The notes under the pieces are model-generated. The model ran no database searches, had not been told where the DNA came from, and saw only the letters and a program-made list of their open reading frames with translations. This document shows positions 26,553 to 41,031 of a stretch of 64,000 nt of DNA, one piece after another. Positions within the stretch are counted from its first letter, which is position 1. Each line of letters opens with the position of its first letter. The stretch spans positions 17,557-81,556 of the forward strand of contig PESC01000001.1 of NCBI GenBank assembly GCA_002929135.1, read 5' to 3'. This DNA is from Methylomonas sp. GTDB lineage: Bacteria > Pseudomonadota > Gammaproteobacteria > Methylococcales > Methylomonadaceae. The position numbers and the translations under genes were made by a program.

Positions 26553-27089
26553 TTACCCTGTTACGACGACATTCTGAGCTTGCCCGAGCATTTGGTCGGC
26601 GAAATCATAGCTGGCCGCCTGAACGTTCAACCCAGGCCTTCGCCCAGACATGCATGGGCCAGTTCCGCGCTGGGCATGGAAATAGGCTCGCTGTTTCATG
26701 GTGGCTGCGGGGGTGATGACGATTGGTGGATCATAGACGAACCCGAACTGCACATCGGTGGCCACATCCTCGTCCCCGACTTGGCGGGTTGGCGCAAGCA
26801 GCGCATGCCCAGGCTGCCGGAAACCGCCTGGTTTGAAACCGTCCCCGATTGGGTGTGCGAAATCTTGTCGCCCGCCACCACCAAAATCGACCGCAGCGAA
26901 AAAATGCCGATCTACGCCAAACTGGGTGTGGTCTTCCTGTGGTTGATAGATCCCATCCTGCAAACGCTGGAAGTGTATCAACTGCTCGCTGGCCGCTGGT
27001 GCTTGTTGCACAGCCTGAAAGACGCCGAACCGGTTAGCGCACCGCCTTTTGCCGCACATCGCTTTGCGTTGAGCAATTTGTGGGCATGA
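26532..27089 (+). CDS. Uma2-family (DUF820) putative nuclease
   Basis: 185 residues, typical for the family. The PD-(D/E)XK-like core shows EIIAGRLNVQPRPSPRHAWA, ELHIGGHILVPDLAGWR (catalytic Asp), PDWVCEILSPATTKIDRSEK (E-x-L-S) and YAKLGVVFLWLIDP. Uma2 genes are common in cyanobacteria and scattered through other bacteria, often in multiple copies; function is unknown but a nuclease fold is predicted. Its 5' flank is duplicated near comEC. Confidence 0.85.
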   Translation: MVHPALKLPCYDDILSLPEHLVGEIIAGRLNVQPRPSPRHAWASSALGMEIGSLFHGGCGGDDDWWIIDEPELHIGGHILVPDLAGWRKQRMPRLPETAWFETVPDWVCEILSPATTKIDRSEKMPIYAKLGVVFLWLIDPILQTLEVYQLLAGRWCLLHSLKDAEPVSAPPFAAHRFALSNLWA

Positions 27090-27266
27090 AGTGCAGGGCG
27101 TTTCTGTAAAACTGACAAAAAACGTCACATATTGCCGCCCGTGACGCAATGTCAGCAGGGTGCTTCAGGGTAAAAACTCACGGCTTATTAAGTGTCTGCT
27201 GACTGCGCGTGTATTTTTTATTTTACAAAACAGTGGGTTAAGCAAATGTCTGCATAAAAACAATAA

Positions 27267-27284
27267 CTGGCACGGGTAATGCTT
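27267..27284 (+). promoter_or_regulatory. Sigma54 (RpoN) promoter of the pilin gene
   Basis: CTGGCACGGGTAATGCTT has the -24 GG (27269-27270) and -12 GC (27281-27282) exactly ten bases apart, matching TGGCAC-N5-TTGC. It is 47 bases upstream of ATG 27331. Type IV pilin genes are commonly RpoN-dependent and PilR-controlled. Confidence 0.8.
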
Positions 27285-27330
27285 GGTAAGCAGTGTCATT
27301 CATACACAACCCAACATCAGGAGACACTCA

Positions 27331-27783
27331 ATGAATCTTCCCATCAACCCAACTGCAAAAGGCCAACAAGGCTTTACCTTGATCGAATTGATGATCGTCG
27401 TTGCGATCATCGGCATTCTGGCGGCGGTAGCGCTGCCGGCGTATCAGGATTACACGGTAAGAGCGCGCGTAACCGAAGGCTTGGCCATGGCGGCCGTAGC
27501 CAAAACCGCTGTGGCGGAAAATGCCGCTACCGGAACTGCATTCGCCACTGGTTGGGCGGCGCCTACTGCAACACCAAACGTGACGAGCGTTGCTATAGGT
27601 GCCGCAGGTGACATAACGATTACCTATACTGCCGTGGCAGGTGGCGGCACACTCGTGCTGACGCCTACTTCAAACGGGGCTGCGTTGGTCGCAGGAACGA
27701 TACCGGCTGGTGCGATCGCGTGGGGCTGTGCCGCTGGCAGCACATTGGACAACAAATACCGCCCCAGCATTTGCAGATCATAA
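27331..27783 (+). CDS. pilA: Type IV major pilin PilA-like
   Basis: 150 residues. The prepilin leader ends GQQG before Phe15; Glu19 is the conserved Glu5 of mature pilins, in [20 protein letters not shown]. The rest is a small, Ala/Thr-rich globular domain. Two Cys are seen near the C-terminus (WGCAAG, SICRS), a short D-region loop. AGGAGA precedes ATG 27331. A sigma54 promoter lies upstream and a terminator downstream, so it is a single-gene unit. Confidence 0.92.
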   Translation: MNLPINPTAKGQQGFTLIELMIVVAIIGILAAVALPAYQDYTVRARVTEGLAMAAVAKTAVAENAATGTAFATGWAAPTATPNVTSVAIGAAGDITITYTAVAGGGTLVLTPTSNGAALVAGTIPAGAIAWGCAAGSTLDNKYRPSICRS

Positions 27784-27811
27784 TCACTGAAACTGCCAAA
27801 ACCACCCACAA

Positions 27812-27837
27812 AACCGCCTCTATGAGGCGGTTTTTTT
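27812..27837 (+). terminator. Rho-independent terminator after pilA
   Basis: A 9-bp stem AACCGCCTC/GAGGCGGTT with a 3-base loop, followed by T's through 27837, 28 bp past the pilin stop. Confidence 0.9.
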
Positions 27838-28067
27838 GCGCCTACGTCCCCCAGCGTCAAAATAGTTGTCGCCGACTGGCGACCAACTGCGCCACTTCAT
27901 CGACAGCACAACACCTATCCACAGCGAACAGGCCAGGTTGCGCCTAAAATCCAGCAATTTGTACGACATCGGCAAAATACGTCGGTTAATAGGCTAGATT
28001 TCCAACAGTTAAACCCGATTTTCGTGTTCCTGTTCTCGGACAGCCTTATCAGGAGAGACTTCAAACC

Positions 28068-29444
28068 ATGACAACCACTATGACTTTGCAAGCATTGACA
28101 GCCGGTTTGCAGGCTGCCGAGCTGCGGGGCGATGGCAAACGTGTTTTTCAGGGCGTGAGCACCGATTCTCGAATCTGCGCCCGGGGCGAGCTGTTCTTTG
28201 CATTGAGTGGCGACCGCTTCGACGGTCACGATTTCGCCGCTGTGGCGCTGGCTGCCGGGGCTGCGGCGCTGGTCGTCGAGCGTTGGCTGGACATCGACTG
28301 CCCGCAAATCAAGGTGGTCAACGCCAGGCAGGCATTGGGTCAATTGGCCGCCAACTGGCGTCGGGGCTTCGACATACCGCTCATCGCGGTGGCGGGCAGC
28401 AACGGCAAAACCACGGTGACGCAAATGATTGCCTCCATTCTGCAAGCCGCTTACGCTGCCGAACACCGGCTGGCGACGCGTGGCAATCTCAATAATGACA
28501 TTGGCCTGCCGTTGATGCTGTGCCAGTTGGCTTCGGCACACCGTGCGGCTGTCGTCGAACTGGGCATGAATCATCCGGGCGAAATGGCCTATCTGGCAGA
28601 CATCGCCCAAGCCAATATTGCCGTAATCACCAATGCCCAGCGCGAACATCAGGAATTCATGCACAGTGTGGAGGCGACGGCCTATGAAAACGGTGCGGTC
28701 ATCGAGGCATTGCCTGGCGATGGTGTTGCCGTTTTTCCCGGGGATGATGCGTTTTGCGGCATCTGGCGGGTCATGGCAGGGGACAGGACGATCATGGATT
28801 TTGGTTTCGAACCGACGGCGCAAGTGTTTGGGCGCTATCAGTTATCCGAAACCGGTGCCCGGGTGGCCGCCGACACGCCGCAGGGTGCGCTGGATTTTCA
28901 ACTGCCCATCGCCGGTGTCCATAATGTTCGAAACGCGCTGGCTGCCATAGCCGCGACACAGGCGGCGGGTGTCGACAAGGCGGCAATCGTTGCCGGTCTG
29001 GAGACGTTCGCGCCGCTGGCCGGTCGCGGTGTGCGCTGCCGGATTTCGACCGGCGCCTGTCTGATCGATGAATCCTACAACGCCAACCCCGATTCGGTGC
29101 TGGCTGCCATCGACACCCTGGCGTTACAGATGGGTGTGCGCACATTGGTGCTTGGCGACATGGGAGAAACCGGCGACGAGGATTTGGCATTTCATGCCGA
29201 AGTTGGGCGCTATGCCAGGGAACGCGGCATCGACCAGTTGCTGGCGATAGGCGAATCCAGCCTGGCTGCTGTTACGGCATTCAATGTGCTTGGTCAAGCC
29301 AACGGCTGGCATTTTAGTCAGCCCGAGGCGTTGATCGCCGCCGCTCGTCGGGCAGTAGCCAGCGCCGACGCCAGTTTGCTGGTGAAAGGCTCGCGCTTCA
29401 TGCGAATGGAGCGGGTGATTCAGGCATTGAGAGCCGATGCGTGA
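28068..29444 (+). CDS. murF: UDP-N-acetylmuramoyl-tripeptide--D-alanyl-D-alanine ligase MurF
   Basis: 458 residues, full length. It joins D-Ala-D-Ala to UDP-MurNAc-tripeptide in peptidoglycan synthesis. The ATP loop GSNGKTT is at 110-116, with STDSR near 31 and SYNANPDS in the C-terminal domain. AGGAGAG precedes ATG 28068. murF normally sits in the dcw cluster beside murE and mraY; here it stands alone before the acpP operon. Whether it is the only copy cannot be told. Confidence 0.94.
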   Translation: MTTTMTLQALTAGLQAAELRGDGKRVFQGVSTDSRICARGELFFALSGDRFDGHDFAAVALAAGAAALVVERWLDIDCPQIKVVNARQALGQLAANWRRGFDIPLIAVAGSNGKTTVTQMIASILQAAYAAEHRLATRGNLNNDIGLPLMLCQLASAHRAAVVELGMNHPGEMAYLADIAQANIAVITNAQREHQEFMHSVEATAYENGAVIEALPGDGVAVFPGDDAFCGIWRVMAGDRTIMDFGFEPTAQVFGRYQLSETGARVAADTPQGALDFQLPIAGVHNVRNALAAIAATQAAGVDKAAIVAGLETFAPLAGRGVRCRISTGACLIDESYNANPDSVLAAIDTLALQMGVRTLVLGDMGETGDEDLAFHAEVGRYARERGIDQLLAIGESSLAAVTAFNVLGQANGWHFSQPEALIAAARRAVASADASLLVKGSRFMRMERVIQALRADA

Positions 29445-29506
29445 TGCGGGTTTCGAGCCGAGTTCAATTTGCAATGGCGTTTGGCCGGGCTGAGTCAGGC
29501 TATCAG

Positions 29507-29536
29507 TTGTGAAAATTTCAGGACATCCAGTATAAT
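29507..29536 (+). promoter_or_regulatory. Sigma70 promoter of the acpP operon
   Basis: TTGTGA (29507-29512) and TATAAT (29531-29536) are 18 bases apart. The acpP start is 110 bp downstream. Confidence 0.65.
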
Positions 29537-29646
29537 CCGCCGAGTCGTTAGGCTTGGCCGGTGACGAGACTCTAATTTAACAATACAACACTGAAAAAAG
29601 GTGGGTGCTGCATGTTGAGCGCTCGCATTGTTCGAGGAAAAAATAT

Positions 29647-29880
29647 ATGAGCAATATTGAAGAACGAGTAAAAAAGATTGTCGCCGAGCAGCTGGGCGTA
29701 AAGGAAGAAATTGCAAACGATGCGTCTTTCGTTGACGATCTTGGCGCTGATTCTTTGGACACGGTTGAACTCGTCATGGCTCTGGAAGAAGAATTCGAGT
29801 GCGAAATTCCAGATGAAGAAGCTGAAAAAATCACTACCGTACAATTGGCAATCGATTACATCAACGCCAATCTGCAATAA
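29647..29880 (+). CDS. acpP: Acyl carrier protein
   Basis: 77 residues, acidic, with the phosphopantetheine site Ser36 in GADSLDTVE. Carries growing acyl chains in type II fatty acid synthesis. The ATG at 29647 gives the family N-terminus [12 protein letters not shown]; an upstream in-frame ATG at 29605 would add 14 unrelated residues. fabF follows, as in many Gammaproteobacteria. Confidence 0.97.
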   Translation: MSNIEERVKKIVAEQLGVKEEIANDASFVDDLGADSLDTVELVMALEEEFECEIPDEEAEKITTVQLAIDYINANLQ

Positions 29881-29971
29881 AAAATTCGTTCCACAGGCTA
29901 GTGCTCTCATGGCTAGCCTAACGAATGAAAGCCATTCCCTCCGCTAGTTCAATCCTTTGCGATAATTTACT

Positions 29972-31216
29972 GTGAGCACACGTCGAGTTGTTATTACCGG
30001 CTTGGGCGCTGTTACGCCTTTGGCCAACAATGTTGCCGATACCTGGGACGGAATCATCAACGGCAGAAGCGGCATTGGCCCGATTGATTCGTTCGATATT
30101 TCCAGTTTTGCAACCACGTTTGGCGGTGTCATCAGAAATTTCAACATAGCCGATTATTTTCCTGAAAAGGATGCCAGGCGTATGGACGGTTTCGTGCATT
30201 ACGGTCTTGCGGCGGGTTGCCAGGCCATTGAAGATTCCGGGCTTGTCGTGACCGAGGCAAACGCCGACCGTATCGGTGTCGCGATTGGCGCTGGCATTGG
30301 TGGCATAACCGGTATCGAAGAGTGTTACGCCACGTATGCGGCCAGTGGGCCGCGCAAAATTTCGCCGTTTTTCGTGCCCGGTAACATTACCAACATGATT
30401 TCCGGCAACCTGTCCATCAAGTACGGCATGAAAGGGCCGAATTTCGCCATTGTCACTGCCTGCGCCACGGGTACGCATAACATTGGTGACGCAGCGCGTT
30501 TGATCAAATACGGCGATGCCGACGTCATGGTGGCCGGTGGCGCCGAGCGCTGCACGACATCGCCGACGGCCATGGGCGGGTTCTGTGCAGCCAAGGCCTT
30601 GTCACGTCGAAACGATGATCCGCAACGCGCCAGTCGCCCGTGGGACAGAGATCGCGATGGTTTCGTGTTGAGCGATGGCGCCGGTGTCGTGGTTCTCGAA
30701 GAACTCGAACATGCCAAGGCGCGTGGCGCCAAAATCTATGCCGAACTGGTTGGTTACGGTATGAGTGGCGACGCCTATCACATCACGTCACCAGCCGAAG
30801 GTGGCGAAGGCGCGGCGCGGTGCATGACTAATGCATTGCGCGATGCCAGGCTGAATCCAGCGGATGTCGATTACATCAATGCTCACGGCACTTCGACGCC
30901 GGCGGGCGATCTTGGCGAGACCCAGGCCATGAAGCGCGCTTTGGGCGACCATGCCTACCAGGTTGCAGTCAGTTCGACCAAATCGATGATAGGCCATTTG
31001 CTGGGGGCTGCTGGTGGCATCGAAGCGGTGCTGACGGCGCTGGCCATTCAGCATCAAATCGCGCCCCCCACCATCAACCTTGATACCCCCGATCCTGAAT
31101 GCGATCTGGATTACGTGCCCAATACGGCAAGAAACATGAAAATCGACGTGGCTATGTCGAATTCCTTCGGTTTCGGTGGTACCAACGGGACGTTGGTATT
31201 CAAGCGCTACCTGTAA
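29972..31216 (+). CDS. fabF: 3-oxoacyl-ACP synthase II
   Basis: 414 residues. Condensing enzyme of fatty acid elongation with the Cys-His-His triad at Cys164 ([10 protein letters not shown]), His305 ([11 protein letters not shown]) and His342 (GHLLGAAGG). The start is GTG 29972, which gives the family start [15 protein letters not shown]. Confidence 0.97.
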   Translation: MSTRRVVITGLGAVTPLANNVADTWDGIINGRSGIGPIDSFDISSFATTFGGVIRNFNIADYFPEKDARRMDGFVHYGLAAGCQAIEDSGLVVTEANADRIGVAIGAGIGGITGIEECYATYAASGPRKISPFFVPGNITNMISGNLSIKYGMKGPNFAIVTACATGTHNIGDAARLIKYGDADVMVAGGAERCTTSPTAMGGFCAAKALSRRNDDPQRASRPWDRDRDGFVLSDGAGVVVLEELEHAKARGAKIYAELVGYGMSGDAYHITSPAEGGEGAARCMTNALRDARLNPADVDYINAHGTSTPAGDLGETQAMKRALGDHAYQVAVSSTKSMIGHLLGAAGGIEAVLTALAIQHQIAPPTINLDTPDPECDLDYVPNTARNMKIDVAMSNSFGFGGTNGTLVFKRYL

Positions 31217-31244
31217 CAACGGGTGGTTTTCGCCGTGTCTGACC

Positions 31245-32068
31245 ATGGTGTTGATAAACGGCGAAAGCAGGCACGTCATCGAAATCTCTGATCGGGGATT
31301 TCAGTACGGCGATGGATTATTTGAAACCATTGCCGTTTTCGATCGCAAGCCCTTGTTTTGGCAACAGCATCTGGACAGATTGCTGTCTGGTTGCCAGGCA
31401 TTGGGCATTCCGGCACCTGCGCCGGCTGTCTTGCTTGATGAAATCCGCCAGCTCTGCCATCACGCAGCTCCGCGTGCGGTTCTTAAAATCATCATTACCC
31501 GGGGTAGCGGCGGACGAGGCTATCGTTTGCCGGACCATCCCGTTTCAACCCGGGTTCTTGCTCTGCATCCTTATCCCTGTCATCCCGATTCCTGTCATTT
31601 GGAAGGCATCCGGCTGCGATTGTGTAAAATGCGGCTGGGTCACAACCGGCTGCTGGCCGGTCTCAAACACCTCAACCGTCTGGAGCAGATTCTGGCCCGT
31701 GCCGAGTGGGATGACGAAACCATTCAGGAAGGGCTTTTATGCGACCAGCATGGCCATATCGTGGAGGGTACGATGAGCAACATTTTTTTAGTCGTTGATG
31801 ACAAACTGGTTACACCCAGGCTGGATCGATGCGGTGTCGCGGGCATTGTCCGCCGCTGGATTTTCGAAAGCGGCTTTGATGTGACAGAAACCCGTGTCGA
31901 CATGGCCATGGTAGACCGCGCCAGCGAACTCTTTGTAACCAATTCGATCATCGGCATCTGGCCGGTTCAGCGTTTCGAAGCACGGTCACTGGTTGTCGGC
32001 GCATTGACACGCAGATTGCAGACAGCTTACACCGCAGCCTGCATCAAACAAATCGACGAGGTGATGCC

Positions 32069-32072
<4 letters not shown>
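31245..32072 (+). CDS. pabC: Aminodeoxychorismate lyase
   Basis: 275 residues of the fold-type IV PLP family. It converts 4-amino-4-deoxychorismate to p-aminobenzoate and pyruvate for folate. The PLP Lys is Lys141 (LAGLKHLNRLE); ISDRGFQYGDGLFET and EGTMSNIF are typical. The fabF-pabC-mltG-tmk-holB order is the common enterobacterial one and supports pabC over a branched-chain aminotransferase. Overlaps mltG by 4 bp. Confidence 0.92.
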
Positions 32073-34670
<2,598 letters not shown>

Positions 34671-34674
34671 CATC

Positions 34675-35025
34675 ATGGCGGAAACCACATCCCGACAAGG
34701 CATTTTGTCGTTGTCGATCAAAGACAAGGGCGCACTCTATGCCGCCTACATGCCCTTCATCAAAAACGGCGGCTTGTTCATTCCAACCAAGCGCGATTAC
34801 GAAATGGGCGAAGAAGTATTCATGTTGCTGAATCTTATGGAAGAAACCGAGCGACTGCCGATTGCCGGAAAAATCATCTGGAAAACGCCGCAGGGTGCTG
34901 AAGGCTATCGTGCGCCAGGGATCGGTGTGCAATTCAACGATCAGGACGGCGGCGTTGCCCGCAATAAAATCGAAACCTATCTTGCCGGTACGCTGGAGGC
35001 TGACCGTCCTACCCATACGATGTAA
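34675..35025 (+). CDS. pilZ: PilZ-domain protein of type IV pili
   Basis: 116 residues, matching the P. aeruginosa PilZ type by position and size. Pilus-specific PilZ proteins lack the N-terminal RxxxR c-di-GMP motif, and I see no such motif here (GILSLSIKDKGALYAAYMPF). The barrel strands GLFIPTKRDYEMGEEVFMLL and APGIGVQF match. Needed for pilus assembly in relatives. Confidence 0.9.
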   Translation: MAETTSRQGILSLSIKDKGALYAAYMPFIKNGGLFIPTKRDYEMGEEVFMLLNLMEETERLPIAGKIIWKTPQGAEGYRAPGIGVQFNDQDGGVARNKIETYLAGTLEADRPTHTM

Positions 35026-35070
35026 TCAAATCGCCACGACGTTAGCGGCCACTTATCCAACAAGTCCATC

Positions 35071-35844
35071 ATGTTTGTCGACTCCCACTGTCACTTGGAT
35101 CGCATCGATCTGGCTCCCTACCAAAACCAGTTTGCAGACTTCGTGGCCGACGCCCGTCAGCAGCAGATCGAACACATGCTGTGCATAGGCATCGATCTCG
35201 AAGTCTTTCCTGCCATGCGGGCGCTGGTTGCGCCTTATGACGACATTTCCTTGTCGGTCGGTGTGCATCCCAATGTCACCGATGGGCGGGAGCCGAGCGT
35301 CGACGACTTGCTGGCGCTGGCGCAGGATGCCAAGGTGATCGCCATTGGCGAAACCGGGCTGGATTATTTTCACAGCCAGGGTGATGTCGAATGGCAGCAT
35401 CGGCGTTTTCGCACACATATCCAGGTTGCGAAAATCCTGCAAAAACCCTTGATTATTCACACCCGTAATGCCGGGCACGATTCCCTGGATGTATTGCGCG
35501 AGGCAGGTGCCGATCAAGTTGGCGGCATCATCCACTGTTTCACCGAGGATTGGGCGTATGCCGAAAAAGCGCTGGATCTCGGCTTTTACATTGCTTTTTC
35601 CGGCATCGTCACTTTCAAGAATGCGCATACCATCAAGGATGTAGCCCAGCGTGTGCCGTCTGATCGCTTTCTGATCGAAACCGATTCACCGTATCTGGCA
35701 CCCATGCCCCATCGCGGCAAGCCTAACTACCCAACCTATGTCAGATATGTGGCCGAACATATTGCCGAGCTGCGCAATACCTCGGTAGAAACCATTGCCC
35801 AGCAATCCCGCGACAACTTCTATCGGCTGTTTGCATTGAATTGA
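35071..35844 (+). CDS. tatD: TatD-family metal-dependent hydrolase
   Basis: 257 residues. A TIM-barrel metal-dependent nuclease with DSHCHLD (HxH), VGVHPNVT, GETGLDYF, IIHTRNAG and ETDSPYLAP motifs. Its position after holB-pilZ matches the YcfH subfamily. Cellular substrate is not established. Confidence 0.93.
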   Translation: MFVDSHCHLDRIDLAPYQNQFADFVADARQQQIEHMLCIGIDLEVFPAMRALVAPYDDISLSVGVHPNVTDGREPSVDDLLALAQDAKVIAIGETGLDYFHSQGDVEWQHRRFRTHIQVAKILQKPLIIHTRNAGHDSLDVLREAGADQVGGIIHCFTEDWAYAEKALDLGFYIAFSGIVTFKNAHTIKDVAQRVPSDRFLIETDSPYLAPMPHRGKPNYPTYVRYVAEHIAELRNTSVETIAQQSRDNFYRLFALN

Positions 35845-37680
<1,836 letters not shown>

Positions 37681-38880
37681 ATGTCGGCTAGAAATTATCT
37701 GGATAGCATAGAGCCGCATTTTACAAAAGGCGGCAAGCTCGAAAAGTACTACGGTCTCTACGAGATGGTAGACACTTTTCTGTACACGCCGTCCGCTGTA
37801 ACACGCGGCACCACGCACGTTCGTGATGGCAACGACCTGAAACGGACGATGACCTTCGTCGTAATTGCAACGGCATTCTGCGTACTGATGGCTTGGTACA
37901 ACACGGGCTATCAGGCCAATCTGGCCATGGAAAAAATCGGCGCAACAGATATCGATAGCTGGCGCAGCATTCCCATGGCTTTGTTCGGCTACAACCCGTA
38001 CAACCCGTTGTCATGCCTGGTTCACGGCATGTTGTATTTCTTTCCGGTGTACTTTGTCACCCTCGCGGTTGGTGGCTTCTGGGAAGTATTGTTTGCCACC
38101 GTGCGCAAACATGAAGTCAACGAAGGCTTTCTGGTCTCGTCGATGCTGTATACCCTGATCCTGCCAGCCAGCATTCCGCTGTGGCAAGTGGCTTTGGGTA
38201 TCTCGTTTGGTATCGTGCTGGGCAAGGAAGTGTTTGGCGGTACCGGTAAAAACTTCCTCAACCCGGCGCTGACTGGGCGGGCTTTTTTGTTCTTTGCCTA
38301 TCCGGCATCGATTTCCGGTGACTCGGTTTGGGTCGCGGTTGACGGTTTCAGCGGTGCCACTGCGCTGTCCCTGGCCTCTGTGGGTGGCCTGGATGCCATT
38401 ACCGGCAGTTTCGGTTGGTTCCAGTCCTTCCTTGGCTTCATACCCGGTTCAATGGGGGAAACCTCTACGCTGGCCTGTTTGCTGGGTGCGGCATTCCTGC
38501 TTTATACCCGTATTGCGTCCTACCGCATCATGGGCGGCGTGATGATAGGCATGATTGCCATGTCTACCCTGCTGAACGTCATCGGTAGCAGCACCAACCC
38601 GATGTTCGCCATTCCCTGGTACTGGCACATGGTGCTGGGTGGTTTTGCCTTCGGCACGGTTTACATGGCCACCGATCCGGTTTCTGCCGCCAACACTAAC
38701 ACCGGGCGCTGGATTTACGGCGCGTTGATCGGCGTCATGATCATCATCATCCGCGTAGTCAATCCGGCGTTTCCGGAAGGCGTCATGCTTGCCATTTTGT
38801 TCTCCAACATGTTCGCCCCCTTGATCGATTACTTTGTGGTTCAAGCGAATATCAACAGGAGGATCAAGCGCCATGCTTAA
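37681..38880 (+). CDS. nqrB: Na+-NQR subunit B
   Basis: 399 residues with about ten membrane helices. Covalent FMN attaches to Thr227 in GFSGATALS. The [19 protein letters not shown] stretch is conserved with RnfD. The ATG follows the nqrA stop directly. Confidence 0.96.
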   Translation: MSARNYLDSIEPHFTKGGKLEKYYGLYEMVDTFLYTPSAVTRGTTHVRDGNDLKRTMTFVVIATAFCVLMAWYNTGYQANLAMEKIGATDIDSWRSIPMALFGYNPYNPLSCLVHGMLYFFPVYFVTLAVGGFWEVLFATVRKHEVNEGFLVSSMLYTLILPASIPLWQVALGISFGIVLGKEVFGGTGKNFLNPALTGRAFLFFAYPASISGDSVWVAVDGFSGATALSLASVGGLDAITGSFGWFQSFLGFIPGSMGETSTLACLLGAAFLLYTRIASYRIMGGVMIGMIAMSTLLNVIGSSTNPMFAIPWYWHMVLGGFAFGTVYMATDPVSAANTNTGRWIYGALIGVMIIIIRVVNPAFPEGVMLAILFSNMFAPLIDYFVVQANINRRIKRHA

Positions 38881-39736
38881 TGTCGAGAAAAAAACCTGCA
38901 AGTACAACGAACAGGCTTGCAAATACTACGAGCAGTTCAAGGCCTATGCAGAACGCATTCTGGCTCTGAGCAATGACAGCCTGGAAAAAACCATCAACGT
39001 AGCACTGGCTTTGTGTTTGGTGTGTGCGGTGCTGGTTTCTCTTGCCACCGTCGCTTTGCGTCCTCTGCAAGCCCATAACAAAGCCCTGGATATGAAAAAA
39101 AATATCCTTGATGTGGCGGGTTTGCTCGATGAAGGTACCAATATCGACCAGGCTTTCAAGGAAAAAATCGAAGCCAAACTGGTCGATTTGGAAACCGGGC
39201 TTTATGTCGATAACGTCGATGTCGATGATTACGATCAGCGCAAAGCGGCAAAAGACCCGGCGCAAAACATCGCGATCCCGGTTGACAAGGACATTGCCAG
39301 CATTCGTGCCAAGGCCAAATATGCCAAGGTGTTTCTGGTCAAGAATGGCGATCAATTGCAGTCCATCATTTTGCCTGTCAACGGCTATGGTCTTTGGTCA
39401 ACGATGTATGGCTTCATGGCGTTAGAAGCCGATGGCCAAACCGTGCAAAGCATCAATCTGTACGATCAGGGCGAAACCCCCGGTCTGGGTGGCGAAGTGG
39501 TGAATCCCAATTGGCGCGCACTCTGGAAAGGCAAAAAAGTGTATGGCGATAACGGTGAGGTTGCTTTGACCTTGGTGAAAGGTGAGGCTGATACCAGTCG
39601 TCCTGATGCCGTCTACAAGGTGGATGGTCTGGCTGGCGCAACGCTGACCAGTCGAGGCGTCAGCAATTTGATTCAGTACTGGATGGGGCCTGAAGGCTTT
39701 GCACCTTATCTGAATAAACTCAAATCAAACGGTTAG
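38873..39736 (+). CDS. nqrC: Na+-NQR subunit C, with extended N-terminus
   Basis: 287 residues. It carries a covalently bound FMN at Thr257 in AGATLTSRG (usual motif SGAT). One N-terminal helix is [26 protein letters not shown]. About 35 residues precede the usual start, including a Cys/Tyr-rich repeat ([14 protein letters not shown]). No ATG, GTG or TTG in frame lies nearer the usual start, so the extension is probably real. It overlaps nqrB by 8 bp. Confidence 0.93.
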   Translation: MLNVEKKTCKYNEQACKYYEQFKAYAERILALSNDSLEKTINVALALCLVCAVLVSLATVALRPLQAHNKALDMKKNILDVAGLLDEGTNIDQAFKEKIEAKLVDLETGLYVDNVDVDDYDQRKAAKDPAQNIAIPVDKDIASIRAKAKYAKVFLVKNGDQLQSIILPVNGYGLWSTMYGFMALEADGQTVQSINLYDQGETPGLGGEVVNPNWRALWKGKKVYGDNGEVALTLVKGEADTSRPDAVYKVDGLAGATLTSRGVSNLIQYWMGPEGFAPYLNKLKSNG

Positions 39737-39744
39737 GACGGGTC

Positions 39745-40413
39745 ATGGATAAAGAAACCAAAAAAGTGTTGTTCGAACCCTTGGTCGATAACAACCCCAT
39801 CACCTTGCAGGTGCTGGGCGTCTGTTCGGCGCTGGCGGTTACTTCACAAATGTCAACCTCATTGATTATGGCGCTGGCGTTGACCTCGGTTACGGCGTGT
39901 TCCAGTGCCGCGATCAGTGCGGTGCGGCAACACACACCCAGCAGCATCCGCATCATCGTGCAGATGATTATCATCGCCTCGCTGGTTATCGTCGTCGATC
40001 AGTTGCTGAAAGCCTTTGCCTTCGAAATCAGCAAAAAACTGTCGGTCTTCGTCGGTCTCATCATCACCAACTGCATCGTGATGGGGCGTGCCGAAGCGTA
40101 CGCAATGAAGAATCCGCCGCTACAAAGTTTCATCGACGGTCTCGGTAACGGTGCAGGTTACAGCCTGATTCTGATTATGGTCGCTTTCGTTCGTGAAACC
40201 CTGGGTTCCGGCAAGCTGCTGGGTATCGATGTCCTGCCACTGGTGAAAGACGGTGGCTGGTACGTACCCAATGGTTTGATGTTGCTGCCGCCAAGCGCAT
40301 TTTTCGTCATCGGCCTGATTATCTGGGGATTCCGTACCTGGAAGCCCAAACAGGTTGAACAAAAAGAGTTCAGTATCATGGCTATTGCTCACGGTGAAGG
40401 AGGGCACCACTGA
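39745..40413 (+). CDS. nqrD: Na+-NQR subunit D
   Basis: 222 residues, about six helices. The FeS-site Cys lies in [14 protein letters not shown] and [18 protein letters not shown]. It overlaps nqrE by one base. Confidence 0.95.
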   Translation: MDKETKKVLFEPLVDNNPITLQVLGVCSALAVTSQMSTSLIMALALTSVTACSSAAISAVRQHTPSSIRIIVQMIIIASLVIVVDQLLKAFAFEISKKLSVFVGLIITNCIVMGRAEAYAMKNPPLQSFIDGLGNGAGYSLILIMVAFVRETLGSGKLLGIDVLPLVKDGGWYVPNGLMLLPPSAFFVIGLIIWGFRTWKPKQVEQKEFSIMAIAHGEGGHH

Positions 40414-41021
40414 TGGAAGCGTATATTTCTTTATTCGTCAAAGCGGTTTTCATAGAAAACCTGGCGCTGTCGTTCTTTCTGGGCATGTGCACATTCCTGG
40501 CGGTGTCCAAGAAAATTTCCACGGCCATGGGATTGGGTGTCGCGGTCATGGTGGTGCAAACCCTCACCGTGCCGGCCAACAACTTCATCTATCAAACCTT
40601 GCTAAAGGAAGACGCCTTGTCATGGCTGGGTATCACCGGCGTTGATTTGAGCTTTTTGAGCTTGCTGAGCTGTATTGGTGTGATTGCGGCCATGGTACAA
40701 ATCCTGGAAATGTTTCTGGATAAGTTCGTTCCGGTCTTGTACAACGCACTGGGTATCTTTCTGCCATTGATTACCGTGAACTGCGCCATTCTGGCGGGCA
40801 GTCTGTTCATGATCGAGCGCGATTACAACTTCAGCGAAAGCGTGGTCTACGGTGTCGGCTCCGGTTTCGGCTGGGCCTTGGCGATTACCTTGATGGCCGG
40901 TGTGCGCGAGAAATTGAAATACAGTGATATTCCGGCTGCGTTGCAAGGCCTGGGTATTACCTTCATTGCTGCGGGCCTGATGTCTCTGGGCTTCATGGCC
41001 TTCTCTGGAATTCAACTGTAA
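40413..41021 (+). CDS. nqrE: Na+-NQR subunit E
   Basis: 202 residues, six helices, homologous to NqrD in inverted topology. Signature stretches are [14 protein letters not shown] and [14 protein letters not shown] with the conserved Cys. The ATG lies in the nqrD stop region. Confidence 0.95.
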   Translation: MEAYISLFVKAVFIENLALSFFLGMCTFLAVSKKISTAMGLGVAVMVVQTLTVPANNFIYQTLLKEDALSWLGITGVDLSFLSLLSCIGVIAAMVQILEMFLDKFVPVLYNALGIFLPLITVNCAILAGSLFMIERDYNFSESVVYGVGSGFGWALAITLMAGVREKLKYSDIPAALQGLGITFIAAGLMSLGFMAFSGIQL

Positions 41022-41031
41022 AGGTATCGTA

